A stretch of 64,000 bases of DNA from an uncultured Bacteroidales bacterium (GCA_949298955.1 CASFYQ010000007.1:1-64000), one strand, 5' to 3'; numbered from the stretch's first letter, positions 27,569 to 36,707 are shown. Notes: generated by a model from the letters alone, not told the origin. A program made the numbers and translations.

Positions 27569-28447
27569 CTATTTCAATTTATCGAACAAACCGATAATCC
27601 GTTCCAAATCCTCCTCGTTCTTAAACGGGATAGATATTTTTCCTTTCCCTTTCTCGTCGCAGCTAAACTGCACCTTGGCCTGGAAGAAATCGGAGAGGTG
27701 CGATTTGAGCACATTGTACTCTTGTCGCATCATTACCTTCTTCTGTGCCTTTTTGCGGGCCCGTTCGCCACCGGCCGCGAGGGTTTTGGCCAGCTCCTCG
27801 ACATTACGCACACTCAACCCGTCAGAGAGAATGCGCTCATAAAGTTCGAGCTGCAAGGCCGGGTCGGAGACCGACAGCAATGCTCGGGCGTGCCCCATGT
27901 CTATACGTTTGTCACGCAGGCCTATCTGCACCTCGGCAGGGAGTTTCAGCAACCGCAGATAATTGGCAATGGTGGTGCGTTTTTTGCCTACCCGCTCGCT
28001 CAGTTTCTCCTGAGTGAGCTGATAAAGCTCAATGAGTTTTTGGAAGGCGAGAGCAATCTCTATCGCATTCAAATCCTCGCGCTGTATGTTTTCGATGAGG
28101 GCCATCTCCATGAGGGTCTCGTCTTCGGCAGTACGCACGTAGGCGGGAATCGCTTCGAGCCCGGCCATCTGAGCAGCCCGGTAACGGCGCTCTCCGGCAA
28201 TAATCTGGTAGTCGCCACCGGCCAACTGCCTGAGCGAGACAGGCTGTATGATGCCTAACTCGCGAATCGAGGCGGCCAACTCCTCCAATGCTTCCGGATC
28301 GAACTCACGACGGGGCTGGTCGGGGTTAGGCACGATTTTAGACAATTCTATCTCATGAATCGAGGAGGTCCCGCTGGTAACGATGTTGTCCATCGAAATA
28401 AGAGCGTCCAGGCCTCGGCCCAATGCACTTCTTTTTGGTGCTGACAT
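27569..28447 (-). CDS. parB: Chromosome-partitioning protein ParB
   Basis: A 292-residue CTPase/DNA-binding protein that loads on parS sites and spreads, guiding chromosome segregation. The N-terminal ParB/Srx domain contains PNPDQPRREFDPEALEELA and the CTP motifs GERRYRAA and NIQREDLNAIE. The central helix-turn-helix is QEKLSERVGKKRTTIANYLR, and the C-terminal dimerisation part is present. It is 19 bases downstream of parA. I found no obvious consensus parS in the window. Confidence 0.96.
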   Translation of the reverse strand: MSAPKRSALGRGLDALISMDNIVTSGTSSIHEIELSKIVPNPDQPRREFDPEALEELAASIRELGIIQPVSLRQLAGGDYQIIAGERRYRAAQMAGLEAIPAYVRTAEDETLMEMALIENIQREDLNAIEIALAFQKLIELYQLTQEKLSERVGKKRTTIANYLRLLKLPAEVQIGLRDKRIDMGHARALLSVSDPALQLELYERILSDGLSVRNVEELAKTLAAGGERARKKAQKKVMMRQEYNVLKSHLSDFFQAKVQFSCDEKGKGKISIPFKNEEDLERIIGLFDKLK

Positions 28448-28466
28448 ATTTTTCTTCTCCTTACTT

Positions 28467-29231
28467 TTACCGGTTTTTGGTTATCAACTCTTTGGCCAGT
28501 TCCATGTGGTTGACACTGCCTCTCGACTCACAGTCGTAGAGCAATGCGGGCAATCCGTGGCTGGGAGCCTCGCTCAAACGGATATTCCGCTGAATCACCG
28601 TGTTAAATACCAAGCTGCCAAAATGGCTTTTCAGCTCTTCATAAATCTGGTTGGCCAGTCTCAAACGCGAATCATACATCGTCAGCAGGAAGCCTTCGAT
28701 TTCGAGCTTCTGATTCAGTTTCGACTTGATAATCTTAATCGTATTCAACAATTTGCTGATTCCCTCCAAGGCGAAATATTCGGCCTGTACGGGAATAATA
28801 ACAGAATCGGCCGCGGTGAGGGCATTGACTGTTATCAACCCCAACGATGGCGAGCAGTCAATCAATATGTAATCATAGTCGTCGCGCACCTGACCGAGGG
28901 CCTGCGCCAACACCCGTTCCCGATTTTTCATATTCATCAGTTCCAGCTCGGCACCCACCAAGTCGATATGCGAAGCTACCAGGTCAAGCCCGTCCACACA
29001 AGTCCCTACCACCGAATCTTTTACCGAAGCCTGACCTACCAGACACTCGTAAATCGACGATTTCACCTGTTGCGGGTCTATACCCAACCCCGACGAGGCA
29101 TTGGCCTGCGGGTCGGCATCGAGGAGCAAAACCTTTTTTTCCAAAACAGCCAGTGAGGTAGCCAAATTGATGGAAGTGGTCGTCTTCCCGACTCCTCCCT
29201 TTTGATTTGCAATAGCGATAATTTTACCCAT
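28467..29231 (-). CDS. parA: Chromosome-partitioning ATPase ParA/Soj
   Basis: A 254-residue deviant-Walker-A ATPase that binds DNA non-specifically and moves ParB-bound origins. The deviant Walker A motif is KGGVGKTTT (10-18), with the signature second Lys. DADPQANASSGLG is the A' motif and DYILIDCSPSLG is Walker B. The Arg residues that typify DNA binding are near the C-terminus. Two TTATCAACA repeats resembling DnaA boxes lie about 80-110 bases upstream. Confidence 0.96.
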   Translation of the reverse strand: MGKIIAIANQKGGVGKTTTSINLATSLAVLEKKVLLLDADPQANASSGLGIDPQQVKSSIYECLVGQASVKDSVVGTCVDGLDLVASHIDLVGAELELMNMKNRERVLAQALGQVRDDYDYILIDCSPSLGLITVNALTAADSVIIPVQAEYFALEGISKLLNTIKIIKSKLNQKLEIEGFLLTMYDSRLRLANQIYEELKSHFGSLVFNTVIQRNIRLSEAPSHGLPALLYDCESRGSVNHMELAKELITKNR

Positions 29232-29309
29232 ACTGTTACTTTTTCTCTTCGCAAAGGAATATTTTTTAATTCATATCCGACTCTTCGGCGAACCCGAAAA
29301 TACTCTAAT

Positions 29310-29338
29310 TGTTGATAAGTGGCCTCTTTTGTTGATAA
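29310..29338 (-). promoter_or_regulatory. Two DnaA-box-like repeats upstream of parA
   Basis: TTATCAACA occurs twice on the minus strand (complement of 29310-29318 and 29330-29338), 20 bases apart. It is one base from the DnaA consensus TTATCCACA. Whether DnaA binds here is inference. Confidence 0.35.
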
Positions 29339-29508
29339 ACCAAATAGCCACACTGCTGTTTTTCTGCGTAAAGATACACTTTTTTCAGACAATTCCACCA
29401 AAACAGCCCGGCTCTTTACCTATTTTAGGACTCCATATTATCCGTTAAAAAATAAAAGATTATGCCTTTATTCATTACTTTTGCAATCATCAAACTGCTT
29501 TCTGACAT

Positions 29509-30294
29509 ATGAAAAAAATAACGCATTCCCACAGACCGCTTATACTCATCACCAACGACGACGGTATCCAGGCCAAAGGCTTGCAACAGGTTGCCGAGTT
29601 TCTCAAACCGCTGGGCGACATCGTCGTCGTAGCACCCGACGGTCCCCGCTCGGGACAAAGCTCGGCCATAACCGTCGCCATGCCGTTGCGCATGAAGGTA
29701 CTCGACGAGCAGAAAGGATTCTGCCGGATTTGCACCAACGGCACACCGGTCGACTGCATCAAACTGTCGATGAATGTTTTGCTGGACTGCCGCCCCGACC
29801 TCATCGTCTCGGGCATCAACCACGGCTCCAACTCGGGGGTGAGCGTTGTCTACTCGGGCACGATGGGTGCCGTAACCGAAGGAACGCTGCTACATATTCC
29901 TTCCATAGGATTCTCGCTCTGCAACCACAAGGCCGATGCCGATTTTTCGCCCTGCCGCGACCTCGTTATCGACATTTGCCAGAAAGCTCTGAACTCACCG
30001 GCCTGGCCCCAATGCGTCGGGTTGAACATCAATATCCCCGACACACCCCGGCTCAACGGCATGAAAATATGCCGGGCCGCCCAAGGCTACTGGACCGAAG
30101 AATATGACTGCCGTGTGGACCCTCACGGGAGAGAATATTTCTGGCTTACCGGTTCGTTCAAAAACAACGAACCCGATGCCGACGACACCGACGAATACTG
30201 GCTCGACCGGGGCTATGCCACCATCGTTCCTTGTTCGACCGACCGCTCGGCTTCCGGTCTCCTCCCCGCTTTCGCCTCTATACTGGGGGCCTGA
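29509..30294 (+). CDS. surE: 5'/3'-nucleotidase SurE
   Basis: A 261-residue metal-dependent phosphatase that hydrolyses nucleoside monophosphates and helps in stationary-phase survival. The metal site uses the two Asp of ITNDDGI (14-20), the Ser of GPRSGQSSAIT and the Asn of SGINHGSNSG. The fold and length are standard. A TACTTTTG -7 box lies at 29476-29483, 25 bases before the ATG. It is transcribed divergently from parA and seems to stand alone. Confidence 0.96.
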   Translation: MKKITHSHRPLILITNDDGIQAKGLQQVAEFLKPLGDIVVVAPDGPRSGQSSAITVAMPLRMKVLDEQKGFCRICTNGTPVDCIKLSMNVLLDCRPDLIVSGINHGSNSGVSVVYSGTMGAVTEGTLLHIPSIGFSLCNHKADADFSPCRDLVIDICQKALNSPAWPQCVGLNINIPDTPRLNGMKICRAAQGYWTEEYDCRVDPHGREYFWLTGSFKNNEPDADDTDEYWLDRGYATIVPCSTDRSASGLLPAFASILGA

Positions 30295-30489
30295 CACCAA
30301 ACGGCAGGTCAAAAGACTCATCGCCCATTTGCACCGGGAGAAATGTCGAAAAAATACATCTGTCACCCCTCCGCCGGGAAACTCTTTTTTCGGCCACCTC
30401 TCGACATGTATACCCATGCAAATAAATTTCATTTTACTCTCCATAATGTAAAAAATATACAAATATTATTCCAATACACAATTTTTAGT

Positions 30490-30513
30490 TATATTTGCCG
30501 CATAATTATTCAA
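30490..30513 (+). promoter_or_regulatory. argR promoter with possible ARG box
   Basis: A TATATTTG -7 box lies at 30490-30497. Immediately after it, CGCATAATTATTCA (30500-30513) resembles the E. coli-type ARG box (TGAAT, AT-rich centre, ATTCA), with a good right half and a weak left half. Autorepression by ArgR is plausible. Confidence 0.45.
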
Positions 30514-30532
30514 CCACTTAAAAAGTCATTAC

Positions 30533-31018
30533 ATGAAAAATAAGGCAGCCCGCTTACAAGCTATCCGAGAAATCATTATCCATTCGAGGGTAAAAAGCCA
30601 GGACGAGATTTTGAAACGCCTGCACGAATTGGGATTCGACCTCACACAAGCCACCCTCTCGCGCGACCTGAAACAACTGCGCATCGCCAAGGTGCCCGGC
30701 AGCGACGGCTCCTACGTCTACATCATGCCCGAGGTCGGGAGCGTAGGAAAACTCATGCAGGAAAAACTGGCCGACAACGCAGACAGGCAAATCTCCGGGA
30801 GTTTCATTTCAATCAATTTCTCAGGCAATCTGGCAGTTATCAAAACCCGTCCCGGATATGCCGGAAGCCTGGCCTACGACATAGACAGCAACACGCCACC
30901 CGAGGTATTGGGCACCATTGCCGGCGATGATACCGTTCTGGTGATTCTCGAAGAGAACATCAACCACCAGCAAGCCATGCTGGCACTCTCGCCCTTCATG
31001 CCCGACCTGCACCAATAA
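30533..31018 (+). CDS. argR: Arginine repressor
   Basis: A 161-residue hexameric, arginine-responsive regulator. The N-terminal winged helix includes SQDEILKRLHELGFDLTQAT and the recognition helix LSRDLKQL. The C-terminal oligomerisation domain has GTIAGDDTVLVI with the Asp pair that contacts arginine. It heads the arginine gene cluster and is followed 59 bases later by a GNAT gene. It probably represses this cluster when arginine is plentiful. Confidence 0.95.
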   Translation: MKNKAARLQAIREIIIHSRVKSQDEILKRLHELGFDLTQATLSRDLKQLRIAKVPGSDGSYVYIMPEVGSVGKLMQEKLADNADRQISGSFISINFSGNLAVIKTRPGYAGSLAYDIDSNTPPEVLGTIAGDDTVLVILEENINHQQAMLALSPFMPDLHQ

Positions 31019-31077
31019 CATGCTATCCTTACCGACGTTATAACTCCCTCTTTTAAGGAGAAGAGGACATCTGCATT

Positions 31078-31659
31078 ATGGAAGAAATCAAAATCATCAT
31101 AGCCGACGAACGTCACATCAAATACGTCGAAACCATTCTCGACACCATCGAGAGAGCCGCCAAAATAAGGGGGACCGGAATCGCCAAGCGTTCCCCCGAA
31201 TATGTGAAACAGAAAATGCTCGAGCGAAAAGCCATTATCGCCCTCGATGGCGATAAATTCGCCGGCTTCTGCTACATCGAAAGCTGGAGCAACAAGCAAT
31301 TCGTGGCCAACTCGGGACTCATCGTCGTCGACACCTATCGCGGCCACGGTCTGGCCAAACGCATCAAACGCAAAGCCTTCGAGTTGTCGCGCGAACGTTT
31401 CCCCGAAGCCAAGATATTCGGGCTCACCACCGGCGAAGCCGTCATGAAAATCAACAACGAGCTGGGCTATCGTCCCGTAGCCTTTGCCTCGCTCACCGAC
31501 GACCCCGCCTTTTGGAAAGGGTGTGAGAGCTGCGTCAACTTTGACATTCTGCAACGCAACAACCGTCGCATGTGCCTCTGCACCGGTATGCTCTACGACC
31601 CCCACGAACACGAAAACATTCCCCATCAAGAACCCCAAACAACAGAACACCATGGCTAA
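31078..31659 (+). CDS. GNAT-family acyltransferase of the arginine cluster
   Basis: A 193-residue GNAT-fold acyltransferase. GLIVVDTYRGHGLAKRIKRK contains the acyl-CoA pyrophosphate loop (RGHGLA). Its place between argR and argG suggests that it carries out the first step of arginine synthesis, acylation of glutamate, in place of classical ArgA or ArgJ. In B. fragilis the pathway runs through succinylated intermediates (a succinylornithine transcarbamylase is known), so the acyl donor could be succinyl-CoA. That is inference. Its end overlaps argG by 8 bp. Confidence 0.8.
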   Translation: MEEIKIIIADERHIKYVETILDTIERAAKIRGTGIAKRSPEYVKQKMLERKAIIALDGDKFAGFCYIESWSNKQFVANSGLIVVDTYRGHGLAKRIKRKAFELSRERFPEAKIFGLTTGEAVMKINNELGYRPVAFASLTDDPAFWKGCESCVNFDILQRNNRRMCLCTGMLYDPHEHENIPHQEPQTTEHHG

Positions 31660-32854
31660 AAAGAAAGTAGTATTGGCTTTTAGCGGAGGTTTGGATACCT
31701 CCTTTTGTGTAAAATACCTGTCGGAAGAATGCGGGTATGACGTCTACACCGCCATTGCCAACACCGGTGGCTTCGGCCCCGCAGAGTTGAAATCGATTGA
31801 AGAGCGAGCCTATCGGCTGGGAGCCGTGCGACATGCCACGCTCGACATCACCCGCGAGTATTACCAGAAGAGTATCAAATACATGGTGTTCGGCAACGTG
31901 CTGCGCAACGGCACATACCCCATCTCGGTAAGTTCCGAACGTATCTTCCAGGCCATTGCCATCATCAACTATGCCAAAGAAATCGGGGCCGACTATGTGG
32001 CTCACGGCAGCACCGGGGCGGGCAACGACCAAGTGCGCTTCGACCTCACCTTCCAGATTTTGGCACCCGAAATCGGCATCATCACCCCTACCCGCGACAT
32101 GACACTCACCCGCGAGTATGAAATCGAATACCTCAAAAAGCACGGCTACACGGCCGACTTTACCAAGATGGAATACTCGATTAACAAAGGATTATGGGGT
32201 ACCAGCATCGGCGGCAAAGAGACTCTCAAAAGCGACCAGACTCTGCCCGAAGAGGCCTACCCCTCGCAGATGACTGCCTCTCAAAGCCGCACGATTACGC
32301 TCGATTTCGTCCAAGGCGAAATTGCCGGCATCGACGGGAAAACCTACGACGACAAGGTAGAGGCCATACAGGCTCTCGAAGCTATCGCCGCTCCCTATGC
32401 CATCGGCCGCGACATGCACATCGGCGACACCATCATCGGCATCAAGGGCCGGGTGGGATTCGAAGCCGCCGCTCCCATGCTCATCATCGCCGCCCACAAG
32501 ATGCTCGAGAAACACACCCTCACCAAGTGGCAGCAATACTGGAAAGACCAGGTAGGCACCTGGTATGGCATGTTCCTGCACGAAGCCCAGTATCTCGAGC
32601 CGGTCATGCGCGACATCGAGGCCTTCCTCGACAGTTCGCAACAAAACGTGACAGGCCGCGTCATCATAGAGTTGCACCCCTACCGCTACGTGCTGGTGGG
32701 TGTCGAGAGCGACTACGACCTCATGAAATCCGATTTCGGAGAATATGGCGAAGTAAACAAGGCTTGGAGCGCCGACGACGTGAAAGGCTTTACTCGAATT
32801 TTGGGCAACCAAATGAAAATTTTCTATTCCGTACAAAATAAAAACAAAAAATAA
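31652..32854 (+). CDS. argG: Argininosuccinate synthase
   Basis: This enzyme joins citrulline and aspartate with ATP to form argininosuccinate. At 400 residues it has normal length. The N-terminal ATP-pyrophosphatase loop is AFSGGLDTS (9-17), and YVAHGSTGAGNDQVRFDL and STGAGND are substrate-binding signatures. The frame opens 168 bases upstream, but the ATG at 31652 gives the standard MAKKKVVLAFSGGLD start and overlaps the GNAT gene's stop. It is cotranscribed with the arginine genes around it. Confidence 0.97.
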   Translation: MAKKKVVLAFSGGLDTSFCVKYLSEECGYDVYTAIANTGGFGPAELKSIEERAYRLGAVRHATLDITREYYQKSIKYMVFGNVLRNGTYPISVSSERIFQAIAIINYAKEIGADYVAHGSTGAGNDQVRFDLTFQILAPEIGIITPTRDMTLTREYEIEYLKKHGYTADFTKMEYSINKGLWGTSIGGKETLKSDQTLPEEAYPSQMTASQSRTITLDFVQGEIAGIDGKTYDDKVEAIQALEAIAAPYAIGRDMHIGDTIIGIKGRVGFEAAAPMLIIAAHKMLEKHTLTKWQQYWKDQVGTWYGMFLHEAQYLEPVMRDIEAFLDSSQQNVTGRVIIELHPYRYVLVGVESDYDLMKSDFGEYGEVNKAWSADDVKGFTRILGNQMKIFYSVQNKNKK

Positions 32855-32899
32855 ATCGTAGATTTAGAGCCTGAAATCAAATTTCTAACCCATTATCAT

Positions 32900-33868
32900 A
32901 TGATTAAAGTAGGTATTATTGGAGGTGCCGGCTACACTGCCGGAGAACTGATAAGATTGTTGATCAACCACCCCGATGTAGAGATTGTTTTCGTTCACAG
33001 CGAAAGCAACGCAGGCAACCGGGTGACCGATATACACACCGGCCTGTTCGGCGAGACCGATCTTGTCTTCTCCCGCGAAATGCCTTTTGGCGACATCGAC
33101 CTGCTTTTCTTCTGTACGGCTCACGGCGATACCCGCAAGTTTATGGAGAGCCACACATTGCCCGACGAGCTGCGCATCATCGACCTCTCGGCCGACTATC
33201 GTCTCGACGCTCCCGGCAACGATTTCATATACGGCCTGCCCGAGTTGAACCGGAAATACATCATTCGATCCAAACGGGTAGCCAACCCCGGCTGTTTTGC
33301 AACGGCTATTCAACTGGCTCTGCTCCCCCTGGCCAAGAACCTGTTGCTCAACAACGAAATTCATGTACACGCCATCACCGGCTCGACCGGGGCCGGGCAG
33401 AAACCGTCGCCCACCAGCCATTTCAGCTGGCGCAACGACAATATCTCCATTTACAAGCCTTTTACACACCAGCATCTGGACGAGATACGGCAAAGTCTCT
33501 CGAAACTGCAAAACAGCTTCTCGGCGCCGATCAACTTTATCCCCGTCAGAGGCAATTTTTCGCGAGGTATCTTTGCCTCGCTATACCTCGACTGTCCCGT
33601 TGAACTGGAACTGCTGAAAGAGTTGTACAACAACTACTACGACGACCATAATTTCACCTTTCTCACCGACAAGATGCCCGACTTGAAACAAGTGGTCAAT
33701 ACCAACAAGTGCCTCTTGTATCTCGAAAAGCATGGCAGTAAACTGCTCATCGTGTCGGTCATCGACAATCTGCTGAAAGGTGCGTCGGGGCAAGCTGTAC
33801 ACAATATGAATCTCCTGTTCGGACTGCACGAACGGGTGGGGTTGCAATTAAAACCTTCGGCTTTTTAA
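32900..33868 (+). CDS. argC: N-acyl-gamma-glutamyl-phosphate reductase
   Basis: An NADPH-dependent reductase for the third step of arginine synthesis. At 322 residues it has the N-terminal Rossmann motif GGAGYTAGEL (8-17) and the active-site Cys132 in ANPGCFATA. HFSWRNDNISIYKPFTHQH is part of the C-terminal substrate domain. Length and motifs fit the type 1 form. The substrate may be N-succinylated in this phylum. It lies 45 bases after argG. Confidence 0.96.
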   Translation: MIKVGIIGGAGYTAGELIRLLINHPDVEIVFVHSESNAGNRVTDIHTGLFGETDLVFSREMPFGDIDLLFFCTAHGDTRKFMESHTLPDELRIIDLSADYRLDAPGNDFIYGLPELNRKYIIRSKRVANPGCFATAIQLALLPLAKNLLLNNEIHVHAITGSTGAGQKPSPTSHFSWRNDNISIYKPFTHQHLDEIRQSLSKLQNSFSAPINFIPVRGNFSRGIFASLYLDCPVELELLKELYNNYYDDHNFTFLTDKMPDLKQVVNTNKCLLYLEKHGSKLLIVSVIDNLLKGASGQAVHNMNLLFGLHERVGLQLKPSAF

Positions 33869-33881
33869 TCAGGAAAACGTT

Positions 33882-35006
33882 ATGAAACTATTCGATGTAT
33901 ATCCGCTGTTCGATGTAGAAATCGTTTCGGGCAAAGGGTGTCATACGTACGACTCGCAAGGCACCGAATACCTCGACCTGTACGGCGGACACGCCGTCAT
34001 CTCCATAGGACACTCGCACCCCCGCTATGTCAGCCGCATTATCGAGCAGGCCCAAAAGCTTGTTTTCTACTCCAACTCGGTAGTCAACAGTCTGCAACAG
34101 CAGCTGGCCGACAAACTGGGGGCCTTGTCGGGCTATGACGACTATGCCCTTTTTCTCATCAACTCGGGTGCCGAGGCCAACGAAAACGCCTTGAAACTGG
34201 CCTCGTTCCACACCGGCAAAAAGAAGGTTATCGCCTTTGCCAAGTCGTTTCACGGTCGCACCTCGGCAGCCGTAAAGGTAACCGACAACCCTCGCATCGT
34301 CGCCCCTATCAACGACACCTTCGAGGTGGCTTTCCTGCCCCTCAACGATATTGCCCGGGTCGAGCAGGAAATGGCCGCAGGCGACGTTTGTGCCGTCATC
34401 ATCGAGGGCATACAGGGCGTGGGAGGTATCCAGATACCCGATGCACAATTCCTGCGCGACCTGCGCGAAGCCTGTACCCGCCACGGAGTCATACTCATTC
34501 TCGACGAAATACAGTCGGGCTACGGCCGCACCGGCAAGTTCTTTGCCCACCAGCATGCCGGCATACGCCCCGACCTCATCACCATGGCCAAGGGCATGGG
34601 CAACGGATTCCCCATCGGGGGACTCCTCATCAGCCCTCTCTTTACCCCCGCCTATGGTATGCTGGGCACCACTTTCGGAGGCAATCATCTGGCTTGTGCC
34701 GCAGCCTGCGCCGTGCTCGACGTCATGAACGACGAACATCTCGTCGACAACGCCGCCACGACAGGCCGATACCTCATCGACCGGCTCCGCGAAATCCCCC
34801 AAATCAAGGAGGTGCGGGGCAAAGGGCTGATGATCGGGCTCGAATTTGACGGCCCCGTAAAAGAGCTGCGCCATAGACTGCTCTTCGAGCAGCACGTATT
34901 CACCGGAGCCTCGGGCACGAACGTGATACGTCTGTTGCCGCCCCTGTCGCTATCGAGAGAAGAAGCCGATGATTTTATCGGCAAACTTAAATACATACTC
35001 TCATGA
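33882..35006 (+). CDS. argD: N-acylornithine aminotransferase
   Basis: A PLP-dependent class III aminotransferase that forms N-acylornithine from the semialdehyde and glutamate. At 374 residues the length is typical. NSGAEANENALKLA (94-107) binds the cofactor phosphate, LDEIQSGYGRTG holds the PLP-nitrogen Asp, and Lys237 in MAKGMGNGFPIGG is the Schiff-base Lys. It is 13 bases after argC and overlaps proC by 4 bp (ATGA), so translational coupling is likely. Confidence 0.95.
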   Translation: MKLFDVYPLFDVEIVSGKGCHTYDSQGTEYLDLYGGHAVISIGHSHPRYVSRIIEQAQKLVFYSNSVVNSLQQQLADKLGALSGYDDYALFLINSGAEANENALKLASFHTGKKKVIAFAKSFHGRTSAAVKVTDNPRIVAPINDTFEVAFLPLNDIARVEQEMAAGDVCAVIIEGIQGVGGIQIPDAQFLRDLREACTRHGVILILDEIQSGYGRTGKFFAHQHAGIRPDLITMAKGMGNGFPIGGLLISPLFTPAYGMLGTTFGGNHLACAAACAVLDVMNDEHLVDNAATTGRYLIDRLREIPQIKEVRGKGLMIGLEFDGPVKELRHRLLFEQHVFTGASGTNVIRLLPPLSLSREEADDFIGKLKYILS

Positions 35007-35791
35007 AAATAACAATTATCGGATGCGGGAACATGGGTGGAGCCATAGCCCGCGGTCTGGCCCAAAGCCATTTCATTCGGCCGGAAGACATTACGGTGAG
35101 CAACCGAAGCCAGGAAAAACTCGACAAACTCAAAGCCGAGGTGCCATCGATTCACACCACGACCGACAACAAAGCAGCCGTCAAAGCAGCCGACATTATC
35201 GTCCTGGCCGTGAAACCGTGGGTGCTCGACAACGTAGCCATCGACATTCGCAAAGACCTCGACCTGCCCCGACAAATCATCGTATCGATTGTAGCCGGAG
35301 CCTCTCTCGAACGTTTGGCTGCGCTCTTCACCTCGAGCGACTCTATTCCTGCCATTTTCAGAGTCATGCCCAATACCGCCGTAGCAATACGACAGAGCAT
35401 GACCCTCTTCACTCCCTACAACGCTTTGCCCGAGCAGGTAGACCAAATCAGAACCCTGCTCGACAACCTGGGCAAGAGCCTGCTCGTCGATGAGAACCTC
35501 ATGGAGGCCGGGACAGCCCTCTGCTCGTGCGGAACCGCCTTTGCCATGCGCTATATGAGGGCGGCCATCGAGGGCGGCGTGGAAATGGGATTCTACCCCC
35601 ATGACGCCCAACTGTTGGTAGAGCAAACCGTAAAAGGCGCCGCCGAATTACTGCTGGCAACCGGCAATCACCCCGAAATCGAAATCGACAAAGTGACTAC
35701 CCCCGGCGGCATAACCATCAAAGGGCTCAACGAAATGGAAGCTGCCGGATTTTCCTCTGCCGTAATCCGCGGATTGAAAGCATCGAAATAA
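35003..35791 (+). CDS. proC: Pyrroline-5-carboxylate reductase
   Basis: This enzyme reduces pyrroline-5-carboxylate to proline. At 262 residues it has IIGCGNMGGAIARGL (4-18) as the NAD(P)-binding loop, RVMPNTAVAIRQSMT and, near the C-terminus, VTTPGGITIKGLNEME, the family signature. It is the last gene of the arginine cluster, so proline and arginine synthesis are coexpressed here. A hairpin overlaps its stop codon. Confidence 0.96.
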   Translation: MKITIIGCGNMGGAIARGLAQSHFIRPEDITVSNRSQEKLDKLKAEVPSIHTTTDNKAAVKAADIIVLAVKPWVLDNVAIDIRKDLDLPRQIIVSIVAGASLERLAALFTSSDSIPAIFRVMPNTAVAIRQSMTLFTPYNALPEQVDQIRTLLDNLGKSLLVDENLMEAGTALCSCGTAFAMRYMRAAIEGGVEMGFYPHDAQLLVEQTVKGAAELLLATGNHPEIEIDKVTTPGGITIKGLNEMEAAGFSSAVIRGLKASK

Positions 35792-35834
35792 CCCGGACAT
35801 GCTTTACCTTACTTTTCGTATCCCGGGTTAAAAA
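35789..35834 (+). terminator. Terminator of the arginine/proline cluster
   Basis: An 8-bp stem (TAACCCGG at 35789-35796 with CCGGGTTA at 35823-35830), with a 26-base loop, is followed by AAAAAC. It begins at the proC stop codon. The long loop and lack of a T-run make it weak. Confidence 0.5.
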
Positions 35835-35885
35835 CAGGTGGCGGGTCGGGATAAAAATATCTGAAACAAGTTTCGATATTTTATT

Positions 35886-36064
35886 CTGCTCTCACCTTTC
35901 ACTATCTTTGTTACACGAAAATAGGATACGGTTCGGCATAAAGTTCAAGCGAACTTGACTTTCTGCACTCACCTTTCACTATCTTTGTTACACGAAAATA
36001 GGATGCGGTTCGGCATAAATCTCAAGCAAGCTTGACTTTCTGCACTCACCTTTCACTATCTTTG
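35886..36064 (+). repeat. 77-bp tandem repeat carrying three promoter copies before ssb
   Basis: Two full 77-bp units (35886-35962 and 35963-36039) and the first 25 bases of a third (36040-36064) lie head to tail. Each begins with the element ending CACCTTTCACTATCTTTG, so a TATCTTTG -7 box recurs at 35903-35910, 35980-35987 and 36057-36064. Each full unit ends with a small inverted repeat (AAGTTC...GAACTT in the first, TCAAGC...GCTTGA in the second). The units differ at only a few bases, so the duplication is fairly recent or kept homogenised. The array fills most of the 318-base gap between proC and ssb. Confidence 0.9.
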
Positions 36065-36109
36065 TAGAAATTTGAAATTCAATTCTTACCACCAAAAGAG
36101 TCATATACC

Positions 36110-36580
36110 ATGTCTGTAAACAAAGTTATTCTAATCGGAAACGTAGGGAAGGATCCCGATGTGAGATATATCGACAACAACGTGTGCGTAGCCAACTTTA
36201 CTTTGGCAACTACCGAACGCGGCTACACCACCCAGAACGGAATACAGATTCCCGACAAAACCGAGTGGCACAACATCGTGGCTTGGCGTGGCCTGGCCGA
36301 AACCATAGAGAAATATGTACGCAAAGGTTCCCAACTCTATATCGAGGGGAAAATACGTACCCGCTCGTGGGAAGACCAGAACAAGATACGCCGCTACACG
36401 ACCGAAATCTATGTCGACAACATGGAGTTGCTGGGACGTCGCGACAGCCAAGGCGCATCGGCTCCCGCTCCGGCACCGGCCGCCCAATCGCAATCTCAAC
36501 CGCAAGGCTATCAAGCTCCGGCCAACCCGGGATTTGCACCGACAGAAGGAAATAGTGCCGACGACGATTTGCCGTTCTGA
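36110..36580 (+). CDS. ssb: Single-stranded DNA-binding protein
   Basis: A 156-residue SSB with one OB fold (residues 1-107; MSVNKVILIGNVGKDPDVRY, then WHNIVAWRGLAETIEKYVRKG). A Pro/Gln/Ala-rich linker and the acidic protein-docking tip ADDDLPF follow. It coats single-stranded DNA in replication and repair. Transcription comes from the repeated promoters upstream; the nearest -7 box ends 45 bases before the ATG. The next gene's promoter lies inside its last codons. Confidence 0.97.
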   Translation: MSVNKVILIGNVGKDPDVRYIDNNVCVANFTLATTERGYTTQNGIQIPDKTEWHNIVAWRGLAETIEKYVRKGSQLYIEGKIRTRSWEDQNKIRRYTTEIYVDNMELLGRRDSQGASAPAPAPAAQSQSQPQGYQAPANPGFAPTEGNSADDDLPF

Positions 36581-36598
36581 TATAATGTTGTAATTTTG
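36568..36598 (+). promoter_or_regulatory. gldE promoter within the 3' end of ssb
   Basis: An exact consensus: TTTG (36568-36571), a 19-base spacer and TAATTTTG (36591-36598). The -33 box lies in the last codons of ssb. Transcripts from here would have a leader of about 100 bases before gldE. Confidence 0.75.
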
Positions 36599-36707
36599 CG
36601 AGCAATTAACGGGCCGTGCCTCGTCTACGCATCATTTTGCCTGGACGAGACCGCCAGCCCCGCAACAGCGGGCGGCAGGCCTATTGTCTAACTAATTCTA
36701 TTGTTTC

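Noticed and set aside
27569..29340. A parS site near parAB
   Set aside because: I looked for a GTTTCACGTGAAAC-like palindrome around the genes and saw none.
35886..36064. A CRISPR array
   Set aside because: The 77-bp units are tandem and carry no unique spacers or cas genes; they are promoter repeats.
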